Assembly (NCBI GenBank): GCA_037501455.1
Contig: CM074865.1
Span: forward strand, 31,850,501-31,914,500
Length of the DNA: 64,000 nt
Direction of reading: 5' to 3'
DNA from: Lantana camara
Lineage: Eukaryota; Streptophyta; Magnoliopsida; Lamiales; Verbenaceae
The stretch's first letter is position 1; the number at the start of each line of letters is the position of its first letter. Below are positions 23,954-36,931 of the stretch, in pieces. Position numbers and translations under genes: made by a program. The notes beneath the pieces were generated by a model. It was not told the origin of the DNA. It did not search any database and was given only the letters and a program-made list of their open reading frames with translations.

Positions 23954-25128
23954 GTAAACTATATTTTCATTTGTTTGATTTGAAAATAGTTGGCGTGTGT
24001 GTGACTAGTGAGATTTTTGACTTTGAAATATAAGTCTTGAAAATGAATTTCGAACATTATGAATTATGACATATGACTTATGAATTGGGCCCCGGAGAAG
24101 TGATATGTGATCTCGGGTCGGTCGTGGGGTCGCCGAGCTCTCTCATCAACATGACTCCAATTATGTAGAGAGATTCGGCCAACCTGGGGAGGTCGAGGAG
24201 AAGGCAATCTTTTGAAAACCGGCAGTTAATCCCCATCGGGGAGCGGGTAGGATCCCCCGACTCAAAAATTATGACGAGAGAATGGGTTAAGAGGACGTCA
24301 TCTCATCCCCAAACGGTGAAGGTTGGATTGTTTATGAACTTTGCTTTGTTTTGATCTCATTTATGATTATGAAAGGAGATAGGTTGGTAAGAAACTCGTT
24401 CTCCCTGAGTTATTTTGATTTTGATTATGTTTGTGGTTTGTGAAACGGGAGTGTATTTATAATTTCTAAAACTTGGTTATTTTAGGTTTTGGCCCTAAAT
24501 CTTTTCTATATTTAGTATCACTGGCTAAAATGTTTTAGATTACAAAAACCATGCCCTAGTTCATGAACTTTTAAATTTGAATATGCTCTGTTCTTATATT
24601 ACATACCTGTAAGCGTGTTAGCCCCCTCACCTGTCTTTAGGACTGTCCCCTCCTCGTTGTTTTCTTTTTCCCCTTTTGTCTCTTGAGTTGTAGGTGCAGG
24701 TCGTCGGTTCGAGCTAGGCGGCGGTCTTTTATTTTTGAGTGTTCGAGTCGTTAGTAGAGTCTTTTGCATCTCTCGCATCTTTATTTGAGAATTTTAGAAT
24801 TATGTATAAGATATGATTTAATTCTTGAGCTTTGAAATTTGAATGAATTAATTTGGTCGGTTTGGGCCTAGCATGTATAACTTGATTTAATGTATCCCTA
24901 ATATGATAGCATGTATGTTTATATATTTGAAATCCTGGTGTTTCCGCATGTGTATTTATTTATTTTACGCACTCTGTTTTAGGGTCTAGACGGCGTCTAG
25001 GTGAGATTTTGTTTGTCTCCTATTCGCCGTAGCTTGGTGTGTGTGCGAAGTTTCTATTTTGTTACACGTGTCGGGCTATGGTGCGGGGGATGTAGTGCTC
25101 TTCACTCCGCCTCGGATTTGTGCCTACA
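21798..25128 (+). mobile_element. Solo LTR I, about 3.3 kb, inserted in element C's 3' LTR
   Basis: Starts TTGTAACATCCC and ends GCCTACA, and interrupts a sequence whose two sides (ending at 21797, resuming at 25129) join into a continuous match with LTR J (26380-26530). The flanks TGCTC (21793-21797) and TGCTA (25129-25133) are an imperfect 5-bp target duplication. There is no primer site or internal region after it, so it is a solo LTR left by recombination between the two ends of a full element. A long TA run lies at about 23911-23950. Confidence 0.82.
23022..23170. repeat. Four copies of a palindromic motif, core GTCGCGGCCGCGAC, in LTR I
   Basis: Two copies are perfect 14-bp palindromes (23022-23035 and 23055-23068). 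Two are diverged: GTCATGGCCGTGAC (23124-23137) and GTCGCGCCCGCTAC (23157-23170). The surroundings are AT-rich, so the motif stands out. C-to-T changes in the third copy are as expected from methylated cytosines. Confidence 0.9.
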
Positions 25129-25340
25129 TGCTAATTGGAGAAGATGATGAATAGTGCCAGGTTTGGGGTTTTATGTGTTTAAGCTCGTTTCGTGAGCTAT
25201 TACTTGCGAATATGCGATCTACGTGTCGTACGAGACTTGTGGTGTGAATTTTGGGTGATTTGGAGTTGTTTTGTGGTGGTAGTGTGTGTGTGTTGGTCTT
25301 GCTCCGCCATTGAAGGCGGAGCTTGAAGCTGGATTTCGGG

Positions 25341-25518
25341 GGGAAGTAATGCCCATTCCTGGTTTTGTTCTTGGGGAAGGTAACGCCCGTTACCTCCCAG
25401 CTTGCTTTTCTTTTTGGACGTCTGCCTGGGTTAACGGACGTTACCCCATCTGTGCAGGCAAGGGGTAATGCTCGTTAACCCTAGTCCCTTTGTCGCTTGT
25501 GTCCCTTAACGGGCATTT
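25341..25518. repeat. Five copies of a quasi-palindrome, core GGTAACGCCCGTTACC, in LTR C
   Basis: The best copy is GGTAACGCCCGTTACC (25379-25394). Relatives are at 25341-25361, 25429-25446 (TTAACGGACGTTACC), 25462-25481 (GGTAATGCTCGTTAACC) and 25503-25518. They take the same place in the LTR as the repeats of LTRs I and J but use another core. Confidence 0.8.
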
Positions 25519-25823
25519 CTACTTTTGCTCTTGGAGGGGGTAACTGGCTTTGAGAGGTGGTTTGCCTCGTTTTTCCTTTCTTTCGTTTTCGTTTCCGGTT
25601 TTATTTCTTATTTGTTTTGTGTTCGTAAGTGCTAATAATTGACATGCATTGCTATGAATTGATATCTTAAGAATGTGAATTTGTATATTCAATATGTTTT
25701 GCAATTATATGATTTAATTTTAGTAATTAAACGGGATACGTGTTCATATTCTAGTAAAGGCTATTTGTTGTATTTCATTTGTACTTGATTGCATTTAATT
25801 GTGCACATGAACACGATCACTTC

Positions 25824-28800
25824 TGTAACATCCCGATTTTTCGGCATTCCAGGTACGGCGTCACAAGAGAGTTTAATTTAGTAATTTCGTGATTTATGTG
25901 ATTCGCATGTCTTAAGTGTCAACGTGTAATTTATTTAAGTTTTATGCGTTTTAGAATTTAATTAATTGTTTGGACTCGAATGCCCAATATTTGAAAGATT
26001 AGGGACCTAATTGTAATTAGGGTGTTTTGGCCTTTATGGAAATCTTGAGCTTGGGAATTCGAATTCGAATTTCGACCCCTTCATTGAGTTCGTTTCAATG
26101 ATCCGGATTCAATGAAATTAACTTTGTATTTTTCTAAAGCCGTTTGATAGCCCCACCGTTTTAAAATTTGATCCGAATGGACCGGATACCATCCGACCCT
26201 AGCTCGTGTGTCCAACTCGTTTCAGCCCTTAAAGGGCTGAAAATATCAACCTCTTGCTCTCCCCATTTTCACGAGACAAGGAGGAAGAAAAGAAGAAAAT
26301 AAACCCCCCCTTTTGGCCTTAAAGCTTTGGCTCGAGCTCGTGCCCCGTTCGACTGCCCGATCGAAGAACCAAGGTAACCATTGTATTCTTCTCGTTCCGT
26401 GCTTCAATTCTACATGTATTTCATGGTGTGATTCCTTGTCTAAGTGGCTATTTGGGGAAGAAGATGAATAGTTCCGGGTTCGGGATTTCTTGTGCTCAAG
26501 CTCGTTCCGGGAGCTCTAAGTTGTACTTAAGTGATCTATGTATTATACTTGCTTCGTGGTATGAATTTCGGGGTGTTCCGTGATTGTTTGAGGTTGTTTT
26601 AGTGTTTTTGTTGTTGTTCCCGACACCATAGATGTGCTGCTACGAGCTCAGTCGCGCCCGCAACCGAATTATGTGTAAAAATGGTTGCGCCCGTGACCCC
26701 TTTTTAAGGGATTCTCGAGATTGGCTTCGCGGCCTCGACTGGTTTTCTGTGTAAATTTGTAGAGCCCGTAACGTCCTCATACGTGCTCCGTTTTGCCTGA
26801 ATTTTTTACTATAAAACCCTTTTTGAGTCTAGAACATTCTCCAATTGGATTCACCTCAAAATTCATCCTACATTATGAGATATAACCGTTTAAATTTTGT
26901 GTCGCCACTTCGCTGGAATTCTGCTTTTGTTCAACTTCACACCTATGCCATTTTCGCCTCACTTTGAACCATGGTTTGAGCCATATACCATTTGAAAGAC
27001 TATGTGTCTAGTTTCATTTCCAAGAAACAAAACTTAATTCACATTTCTCAAACTCAAGTTAAGATCGTTTTCCTACAGCTTTTCCGTTTCGGAAAATTTC
27101 CAGCTTTCGTCCGTTTTCGCTCGAATCCACTTTTCGTGTTCTTCTTCCACTTTTCTTGCACCTTTTCACCTCCAAACTTGTTCCTAACTTGTTGTTTCAT
27201 GTTTATGTGTGTGTACTTGTTCTTATATGCATTTTATGTTGCTTGAGTAATGTGAACTGTTTGTATGAATCGTATGTGCACCTTGTTAAGTGTCTAAATG
27301 TTGTATTATGCATTAATTGTGCACATGAACGTTCCTTAACGTGTCTTATGAATATGATTGAATATGTTAAGCTATTTAATTAATTCTCTTGCATGAAATT
27401 GATATGAATTTGTATCATGCCTACGTGTTTGCATCTCTTAAGTACTTATGCATACACTGTGCGTCTATGTGGTTCTTTCTCGAGTCTAAGTCTTGTGTTT
27501 TGTCTCCAGTTTGTTCAGGTGCACCCGGGGTGGTGTTTTATCGGCCTTGTTGATTCCGAGGTGAATCAAGTGCTTGTCTCCGACTCCATTTTTTACGAGG
27601 TGAGGTTAGGATATAGTTAGACCCTATTGAAATGTACCCATTTTTGAATGGATGCGACTTATAAGCCTTATGAATATGTAAATAAGTGCGAGGTATGTAT
27701 TTTGATAGTTTTGTCATATGTTTGAAAGTATGAACGCTATGTATGAGCCTATGTATGCTTAGTCTCGGTTTTGATGTGATTTTTTAGGTAAGTATATGTG
27801 TGGTATGTACGTACGATATGATAAGTACGATATGCATGAGTTATGTTTGTCTGTCTGTCAGTAGCGGGTTTTGAACTTTGAAACTTCGAACTTTGATGGC
27901 CCCGGAGACTTGTGCAAGGAGCCCCGGGACGGTGTTGGACGGTGTACGACCACCCTCAGGAGGTTGGTTGGGAGATGGAGTCCTGAGGGTCGGAGAAGCA
28001 TTGAGCACTCCCCTCATCTGTTAGATTGTTAGGGTAGGTACAACCCTTCCATCACCGGAGAAAAGGTAGGTATGTCCGACTTTGATTTCTGTTTTAATTT
28101 GAATATGAACTGAGGAGTTGGTTGGAATTTGAGCTCGTACCCGCCGAGCGTTCTATCTGTTTGTCTAAGTTCATGAAACGGGGGTAGATTCATAAATTAA
28201 GATAAAATTTGGTATACTTTTAACCTAATAAAACATGCTTTGATATGTTTGCTAAGTCTATTTGGATTTGAACATACGCCATAATATATGTATAAGTTAA
28301 GTTTTGTTTGTTCTGTTTCGATAAGTCACCCTATATATATATATATTATCACGGGCAAATGTTTTGGCGTGCAAAAACTAATCCCGAATTCACGAACATT
28401 TAATTTTGAACGTGTTGTGCTCTGTATATATGTATAGTGTGCGTGTGTTAACCCCTCGCTCAGTTAAGTGTGACTGACCACTCCCTCTTTCCGTTTTTAG
28501 CTTTGCAGGTTTGCTTTGGAGTTCTAGCTAGGAGGAGTCTTTCGTTTGTGGAGTCCGTTTTGAGTCGCATCTTGTATTTTGTATTCAGTTATGTTTATTT
28601 GATATGATTACACATTTGTATAAGATATGATTCGCCTAATTATGTTATGAATTCGGTATAGGTTTTTAGGGCTAGTATGAACCCGTTTGCATGTATAATT
28701 TATGTTATGTTTTGGATTTTCAGGATTGGGAATTATGCTAGTTTGAACCCGTCAACTGTTTGCATCGTTTTGAAATTTTGTTTGGCATGATCACGCTTCC

Positions 28801-28971
28801 GCATATTTGTTAAGCTTCGTGTTGTGCAGGGTCTACGTTCCGCGTAGCTTAGGTTTTGTTTTTAGTTTATCTCCCGTTCGCTATAACTTGGTACGTGTAC
28901 AGAGTCCTTGTTTCGTTACACATGTCGAGCTATGGTGCGGGGATATGGTGCCCACCACTTGGGGTGCTCCA
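25824..28971 (+). mobile_element. Solo LTR J, 3148 bp, with perfect 5-bp target duplication
   Basis: Runs from TGTAACATCCCG to GTGCTCCA and is flanked by ACTTC on both sides (25819-25823 and 28972-28976), as left by an integrase-mediated insertion. The sequence across the removed insertion is continuous LTR C. The first 560 bp resemble the start of LTR C (21230-21797), so J is of a related family. There is no internal region, so it is a recombination remnant. Confidence 0.92.
26651..26773. repeat. Four copies of a quasi-palindrome, core GTCGCGCCCGCAAC, in LTR J
   Basis: Copies lie at 26651-26664, 26683-26697 (GGTTGCGCCCGTGAC), 26724-26740 (inverted sense, TTCGCGGCCTCGAC) and 26759-26773 (GTAGAGCCCGTAACG). 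Confidence 0.8.
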
Positions 28972-30572
28972 ACTTCAATCCATAACATTTTATGATTTAT
29001 TTCATATTGAATCATGCCATGACACGTACACCACTTCATGAACATTTTCCATGCATCCTACTTGGTACCATTTTGAGTCGTGACTCACAAGTACACCGTG
29101 TTTCCTTTCTTGTGCAGTGATCTCCTCGGTGGAGACTTTCTAGTTTCGTGGTTCTTCTCTTGGTTTTTTTTGCACTTGGAGGTAAGGGTTTTCTTTTATA
29201 AACGACCTATAACCTTGCATGCTTTAAATAAATCAAATGATTTTCATATAAAACTAGTCGTATCTTTTATACCGGCAATGTACCGGAAATGCTTTATAAA
29301 CTGTGAAGTGTTAACCTTGAGCTTGTTTTGCGAGATATTGTTATTGCCCCCTTCTTTCCTAGCGTTGGGCCAGACGGTGTGGATCATGTACTTGTTCATG
29401 GGGCCCAGGGGCTTGTGTATTGAGCAAACTCGGGAGGTATCGGGCCGACGGTGACCTCTTGCATGAGCTCCATCTTGTTGGAGCAACTCGGATGTCCATC
29501 AGGAGGTTTGGCGGATTGATGGGATTCCGGTCTCGGGAGTCATGAACCCGCAGTCTACTGTTTTCGTAGTGGATGTGAGGGCTAGCTACCAGTCACATTG
29601 CACCCGGAGAAAGGAGTAATTGATAATTGAACTGAATCCTGTTTTCCTACTTATTTCCTGTATACCTGCTTATTACATGTCATGTAATAAGTGATAAGTG
29701 GAGTCTAAGATGGAATAAATACCCGTTCTCACGGGGTCCCTAAAATGTAATACATAGATATCCGTAACCTCTGGCATACCCCCAGTCCCTGTTCGGTAGC
29801 TGGAGCTCGTGGATTGTTAAGGTAAAATGGGCATCAACAGAGGAAGTACGGATATCAACACATGCATTGTATATCCTACTTACCTGATTGCATGTTTTGA
29901 CATAATTCCACCCGTATGTGTTAATTGACTCCTGATTCCTATTACCTGTTTTAATAACAAATCACGTATAGTGGGATTACGCCTACCTGACTGCCTGTTT
30001 ATATATATATATATATATATATATGCGTGTGTTAACCCCTTCACTCAGTCAGTTGGCTGACCCCTCCCTCTCGTTGTTTTTAGTGTCTGTCTTGCAGGTT
30101 CAGTAGTCGTTAAGCGGGACTCTGTCGAGGTCTTTGTTCGTGTCTTGGTAGTGTTCACTGCTTTGTATCTCACATTCGATTCTTGTTTGCACTAGGTCTT
30201 GTAGGTCATATTGTATCTTTATTGCTTTATTGAACTCGGGACAGGATTCTAGGGCCCTAGTTGAACCCGTTTATATGTTATTGCTTTGTAATGTTTCGGG
30301 ACAGGTTCTTGATTTAGTTGAACTCGTATTTACTTTCCTGTTTGAATTGTATTCATATTGTTATCTTGATTGATTGTCTTGCTTCCGCATTCTTGTTCTG
30401 TTGATTTGTTGGTACAGGGTCTAGTCCCGCCTAACATAGGGTTGATTTTTTTTTTTTTTTTTTGTTCTGTCTCAATTCGCTGTGAGTTTGGTTTATGTGT
30501 GGATTTTTCCATTTCATGGGTGGACTTGACTCATAGTGCGGGGGATGTGGGGCCTCCGTGTATGGTATCATA

Positions 30573-32199
30573 CTTGTCTTTTATGGAAGCTCACAAGTTA
30601 GTGAGAGATCGAGCTATAGGATACATTTCTTACCTCCTCAATAAGCCGAAAGATCAAACTCGTTTCAAGGAGACATAAGTCATAAAGGACTATCCCGACG
30701 TTTTCCTTGAGAATCTGGGTTCTTTACCACCAGATCGGGAGATCGAGTTTGTGATAGATTTATATTCGGGAGCAGAGCCCTACTCTAAGACTCCCTACCA
30801 TATGGCTCCGACCGAGCTGAAAGAGTTGAAGGTTCAGCTTGAGGAACTTCTCAAGAATGGTTATATCCGACTGAGTTCTTCACTGTGGGGTGCACCGGTT
30901 CTCTTTGTTAAGAAGAAGGATGGAACTTTCAGAATGTGCATCGATTACTGAAAGTTGAATGGGATGACCGTGAAAAATAATTATCCATTGCCTCGTATAG
31001 AAGATTTGTTTGATCTTTTGCAAGGATCAAAGGTATATTCGAAGCTTGATTTGAGACAAGGATACTATCAGCTGAAAACTCTGGAAGAATATATTCCTAA
31101 GACAGGATTTAACACCCAGTATGGGCATTATGAGTTCTTACTGATGCCATTTGGATTAACTAATGCCCCAGCAGCTTTTATGAACATGATGCATAGGATT
31201 TTTGGTCCTTACCTCGATAAATTCGTGTTGATCTTCGTAGATGATATCTTGTGTATTCTACGTCGACACCTCATATTGGTGTGTATGCGATGTTTAGTAA
31301 GTGCGAGTTTTGGATTGATCGGGTGACCTTTTTAGTCTACATTGTCTCGAGTAGAGGGCTGGAAGTAGATCCTTCTAAGGTTGAGATAGTTTTACAGTGG
31401 CAGAGTCCGAAGAATGCCTCAGAAGTTAGAAGTTTCTTGGGTCTGGTAGGTTATTATCGAAGATTTGTGAAGGATTTTTCGAAAATTGCTGCCCTTCTGA
31501 CCCGATTAACAAAGAAAGAGGCTAAGTTTGAGTGGGATGAGGCGTGTGAGGCGAGTTTCCAACTCTTAAAGGAGAAGTTGATGTCTGCACCAGTGTTGGC
31601 ACTTCCCGAGGGTAACGAAGGATTCACAGTGTATACAGATGCCTTGAAAGAGGGTTTGGGCTGTGTTTTGATGCAGCACGGGAAAGTAATCGCCTATGCC
31701 TTTAGAAAGTTAAAAGAGCATGAGAAGAACTATCCCACGCATGATCTTGAGTTAGCAGCGGTGATCTTTGCTTTAGCAAAGTGGAGACACTATCTCTACA
31801 GAGTCTCCTTTGAGATCTTTACCGACCACAAGAGTCTCGAGTACTTGTTCTCGCAGAAGGAGTCGAACATGAGATAATGGAGTTGGATGGAATTTCTTGA
31901 GGATTATGAGTGTACAATCCGATACCATTCTTGCAAAGCCAACGTGGTCGCAGATACGCTTAGTAGGAAGACTAGCGTGTCTAATTTGGAAGTGGATACT
32001 AGAGATCGAGTAGAGCCAATCAAGTTAAAGACTCGTATATCTAATATCTCGATTCAGTCGGATCTTAAGCAACAGTTGTTCGAGGCGCAGAGAAGTGGTC
32101 CTAAAGTTCAGAAGTTAATTGAGAAAGCTCGGGATGATCCAGAGTGTCTGTTCGGGTTTGATGATATGGGAATCCTCAGATTCAAGAACAGGGTGGTCG
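30573..32199 (+). pseudogene. pol: Element D gypsy pol, first visible part: RT and RNase H, broken
   Basis: The sequence resumes in pol after element C, just before the RT domain. The order matches element B: the LNKPKDQ segment, RT from about 30770, catalytic FVDD box at 31234-31245, RNase H and tether up to the start of the integrase linker. Breaks are a TAA at 30676-30678, a TGA directly after CIDY (30949-30951), a deletion of about 43 bp after the FVDDIL box that shifts the frame near 31252, and a stop near 31874. Gag and protease lie upstream of the window, beyond the other insertions. The last five bases GGTCG (32195-32199) are the target duplication of LTR G. Confidence 0.9.
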
Positions 32200-32394
32200 T
32201 GTAGCACTTTGAAGCGAAAGGGCACTACATCCCCCGCACCATAGCCCGATACGTGTAACGAAATGAAAACTCCGCACACGTACTCACCTAAGCAGGCGAT
32301 CTAGACCCTAATACAGAGTATGCAATAAAATCAAAACATACGCGGAAGCAACAGGATCAACAAATACTGACATACATGCTCGAAAGAATACAAA

Positions 32395-33872
32395 TGTGAC
32401 ACCCCGCTCGTCCGCACGTACAGGTTTATGCCACGTGTGGGTTTATTTTTCGTAATTGTATTTATTTTTATTTTATTTGATGCATTTATATTTATTTATA
32501 ATTGTTTCTTATATGAATTATTTGAAATTATATGAAATATGTGATTTAAATGTCAAGAAAATGCCCTAAGTGAAACTATGATATTATATGTTAAACGTCT
32601 TGAATTAATTTTATGGATTCATTTGATATGAATTTTACGTGATATGAAATGTATGCTATAATATTGAAGGGGAAAAACGTGAAATGAAATTTGTAAACGT
32701 GTAAGTGCTGTATTTGATATTTCCTCGCATTCATTGCATCGTCGTGTGTCTAAATGGTACATGTTTGAGTCTAAGTCTTTAGTGTTACGTTTGTTTGTCT
32801 CAGGGGTGCTTCCGGGAGGTGTCGTACCCGAAGTTTAAGTTGTTTGGGATCGTTTTCTTGCACCACAACACTCTTTTGTTCAAAGGTGAGGTTTAGGATC
32901 TTTTCTTTTTAGTTAAGCGACCTAAGACCCTTAAATGCTCGTTTTCTAGCCCGCATACGAATATATATTACATATATAGTTAAATATGTGTAATGTACGA
33001 TATGTTTATGATCTTCTCATCAAGTTTTGGCTTTTGAAAGGGCTATATATATGAGCATATATGAGCTCATGGTTTTAATGAAAGTTTAATGCTAATGATT
33101 GGTAATGAGCGAGAATGTAATGATAATGTAATGTAATGGTAATGTTGGGCCCCGGAGCCTGTAAGTCAGGATGCCCGGTACGGCAGCGGGCCGTCGGGTT
33201 AAGCCTGAGCGTAGTCTCCACTTACATAGGATCAACCCGGAACCCACTAGGAGGTTTGGTGGAGGATGGAATCCTCGGGCGTGAGCGTCATGAAACTCAT
33301 GACCCATACTTAACATAATGGATGGTCAGGGTTGGCCGACCCTTCCATCACGAAGAAGGGGATTGAATGTGATTTCTGTTTTATGTAATGTAATGTAATG
33401 AGAAGTAATGGGGAATGCTCGTACTCGCTGAGCTTAATGAAATGGTTGGATTATGGAACGAGAATAGAGTGTTTAATAATGTAATGTATACGTATATAAT
33501 ATGTATTGTTCTTTGAAAATGATTTAGTATGCAAAAATCTATTCCCGGTTCATAACCTTTATCTTTTCTATGCTTTGCTCTATTATGTATAGAGTGTGGG
33601 TGTGCGTTAGCTCCCTCACTCAGTCGAGTTATGACTAACACCTCTCTTTTACCACTTTTAGTTTGTAGGTCTTTTGAGTACGAGCTAGGCGGAGAAATGG
33701 GTCATTTAAGTCTCACTTTTGGGTGTAGGTCGTGCTAGGTGCATTGCATTTCATTTTGGACATGTATTTTAATGAATTGATCATGTTATGAATTTTGTTT
33801 AGGAGATACGAATTTTTATGGCAACTTATATTTAATCATTTGATGTATATGTTGATTTTAGAATTTTATATT
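32395..33872 (+). repeat. LTR H: forward LTR fragment inside LTR G, 3' end missing
   Basis: Starts TGTGACACCCCG and runs forward through the usual LTR landmarks: GAGGTTTAGG, GGGCCCCGGAG, a GATGG...CCATC hairpin (33321-33349), AGTC/GACT (33622-33636) and GAGCTAGGCGG (about 33682). It stops before the terminal block. The right junction at about 33872 is placed from where reverse-orientation LTR G sequence becomes recognisable and is uncertain by 30 bp. Confidence 0.7.
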
Positions 33873-34632
33873 ACTAGAACTTCTCAAACCAACCTCCTTC
33901 ATATCGGATTCAAACTCATAATCAAATTCAGACGAAATCAAACTCAACGTACCTTCCCCAACACTGGATGATAGAAGGGTTGTACATACCCTAACTATCC
34001 AAACTTTATGTGCGGGACGTGAGTTTCATGCCGCTCACGCCCGAGGATTCCATCCCCCACCAATCTCCTAGTGGGTTCAGGGATGATCCTATCAAATTGG
34101 AGGATGTGCACAGGGGTGATAACAGGTAACCCCATGGCCATCCCGGGTCTCCCTTACCCACATCTCCGGGGCCCAAGTTCAAATTCCAATTCAGGAATTC
34201 ATATTCATATCAAAGACTTATCTTTCAAAGCCAAACCTCGCTACGTATTCAAATTCATAACACACACACCAACCCTTTTTCAAAATAAATAACCGAAAAC
34301 ATATCTACGTATATATTCAAAAGCGTTTTCAAAGGGGTTTCATAACAAACGGGCCAATTCCCATAAAATACATACCAAACACGCAGGTCGCCTGCCATGC
34401 AGGCTTAAAACACATTTAGGGTTGTAGGTCATAATAACTAAAAGAAAGAAACCTAACCTCGATGAACAAATCGAACGAGCAAACCCAAAGCACACCTACG
34501 GAGCGGCTCCACACCAACGAGCTACTCCACTCGAACGATCTAAATACAAGAGACAATATTAAGACTCAAAATGAACCATAGATATGCTCGACAAATGCAT
34601 ATGGATGCATATGATGCAATGCAGGTCATATA

Positions 34633-36919
34633 TGTTGGAAAACACGAATCAGAAAGCAGCGGTATTTAAAAATTTTTCCAACAAAAAGATCTTGGACTCG
34701 CAATCGTGTAACCAAATTCGTAGAGATAGAAAACTTACTTTTCTTTTATTCTTTCTTGAAGCGTTTCAAGCCACCCAAGAACGCTCTTCTCGCGGCTTGA
34801 CAACCCGTCCCTCGAAAGTCTCTTTCTACTTCAGAATCCATTGTCGGGATAGCAATCCACACCAACCTAGATTCAATTCATGTTAGAGATGTTCTTAACA
34901 ATATAACATAAAGAAAGAAACATGAAACGAGAAAAGCAGGATTGAAACTCCCTTCGAAAAACCAGTTTTCCGAAAGTAGAAAACTGCCAGTCACAAAACC
35001 CTCGTGAAAAAATTCATCCTTCAGGATATGGACGAACGGTTTTCGCCATCTTCTTTGGTTCGTTTTTTTCATTCGCTTCATGTCGGGTTCAGAATCGTTA
35101 CATCATCCCTTCTGATCGTTTTGCTTGATCCCCACTTTTTGGTAAAGCTCGAATCTTCAAAACTTCTAACTTGAAGCTCTCTAGAGATAGTCCACCAACT
35201 TGGCTACAATCTAACTAGTAAGGATGCTAGTTCTCTAGTTAGTGTTTAGGCTTAACCTAGGGTTTCGTTTATCTTGGAGAAAGGATGGTGTTCAACACAT
35301 GAACCAAAAGAATTCGATTAGCTCTAAAGGGGAGCATGAGCTCCCCTATATATAGGAAAGGGAGAGGGGCGCCGATCCTATTCCTTGTTGGGCAAGGATT
35401 CGGTTTGTCTCTCTCCTATTACTTGATCATCAAGTATTCTCCAACTTTGACTTTGAATTCTAATTCAAATCAACTTTCAAGAGAGCTAAAAATATCCAAA
35501 CTATTTTTGGATAATTTTATACTTTATTTATTATAAAATAAATAACTTATTTTTATCTAATTAATTAATTCGTAATTAATTAACTAGATTATTTTCTCCA
35601 AAATAAGACTTTCTTTTTAATTCAAAATTAAACCAAAGTCTATTAAATAATTAACACATTTAATTATTTAATACATATATATACAATATATATATATATT
35701 CACACGTGTGTGACACGTGTCACAGTGACACGTGTCACTCACGTGAGCCACACGTGTGATTTCACACGTGTGGAACCCTCTAGGCTTGATTAACTCGTTT
35801 AATCATTTTAAAGCCTCAACTCATGTAACCAAGTTGTTGTGTGTGACCCTCTAGGTTCTCAATTCAATTAGCAGTGACCCTAATTAATTAATTCACTAAT
35901 CAATTAATCAGTCCACAGATTAAACAACCATAGTCTAGCAACAGGTGTTTAACCCCTAGCTGAATTGGAATTTTCGGATTCGACAGAACCTTTAAGTCAT
36001 TGATTCATGTGAGATACAATCCTCCTACTTACTATCTCTCAACCATGATCTTGGGTAAGGGAATAAGTAGAACCCAAATAATCTGGTCTTAAAGCTAAGT
36101 GCATTTCATATCCATTTGATCTCAATCCAAGAAACCCTTTTCTTGATGTCTTGATCTACTGCCTTGGCCAAGGACTCCATATGGCATATGAATGACTTAC
36201 ACAATAAGAGATCACCTTGCATATGCAAGTGTAGGTCCTTTCTTGATTCTCATTCACTTTCATGAGTCACTTGTGCAGCCCCAGCATAAGCCTTGAATCA
36301 GTTGTCTAAGGCGACACCCTTTAAAGCTTATACCAAAGACTACAGAGTTAACTCATAAAGTAACATGGAACCTCAAGTCTAAGGATCAATTAATCACATC
36401 AATGACTCGTGAGATATTTCCTAATCTAGAAGTTTCCATTTCCTGAAATAGAAACTTCCTTTCCCATTTAGGAATGTTCTCACATGGGGCACCTCAGTGA
36501 ACTTACTTATTAAAGTAAGCACCCTCATGTATCACGCACGTATCAACTATACACTTTGCACCTCCATGAAACAAGGTGGTCCTTCTTAAGGGCGTGATCC
36601 CACAAGCAAGCCTTAGAGGAGTCAGGTTGACACTCCCACTGTCTATAGGACTCATCGGCTTGGAGTATTTTACTAATCATGACTTATGTGATATAGGGCT
36701 CGTTTCATGAACCATTTCACCTAAATGGTAGAGTCCTAAAGTCATCAGGATTAGGGGAGTTCTCATACATGCACAGCTAAAGTAAACGCATACCAAACAA
36801 GAGCATATAAAGAAGTGTTTGCCTATGATATCGTATATTATTCAAAGATTGTCTGTGATACAAGAAAAGTCCCAAAGCAGATTACGTCGAATCGGCTTTC
36901 TAGGGTACTATTCCTAACA
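34633..36919 (-). repeat. Element F 3' LTR (left copy)
   Basis: 2287 bp, nearly the same as 42438-44732. It includes the TATA-type sequence at 35346-35356 and the CACGTG cluster at 35701-35773. With the element on the minus strand this is the downstream LTR. Confidence 0.93.
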
Positions 36920-36920
36920 A

Positions 36921-36931
36921 TCTCCCACTTG
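36921..36931 (-). other. Element F polypurine tract
   Basis: On the minus strand the sequence AAGTGGGAGA abuts the LTR start TTGTTAGG. This is the classical copia polypurine arrangement. Confidence 0.85.

Larger units (their letters stand above)
17306..30572 (+). mobile_element. Element C: coding-empty LTR retrotransposon (LARD-like) carrying later insertions
   Basis: A 5' LTR tail (17306-17737), a tRNA-iMet primer site, 3.5 kb without coding motifs, a polypurine tract and a 3' LTR (21230-30572) define the element. The 3' LTR is expanded by solo LTRs I and J. The 5' LTR tail aligns to 30141 onward and differs by roughly 8-9 percent over the first 220 bp (by eye), so C is older than A, B and F. 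The 5' LTR is cut at 17305/17306 by LTR E. C itself interrupts the pol gene of element D, which resumes at about 30573. Confidence 0.82.
21230..30572 (+). repeat. Element C 3' LTR, split into three pieces by two solo LTRs
   Basis: The pieces are 21230-21797, 25129-25823 and 28972-30572, about 2.85 kb when the insertions are ignored. It starts TGTGACACCCCG. The end reads ATCATA where the 5' copy has GTCACA, so the terminal CA appears mutated to TA. It contains five quasi-palindromes around CCCGTTAC (25341-25518), the ATGTGA/TCACAT hairpin (about 29571-29602), the TCAGTCA/TGGCTGA hairpin (30045-30060) and the arms GTTAAGCGGGACT (30109-30121) and AGTCCCGCCTAAC (30423-30435). Confidence 0.85.
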
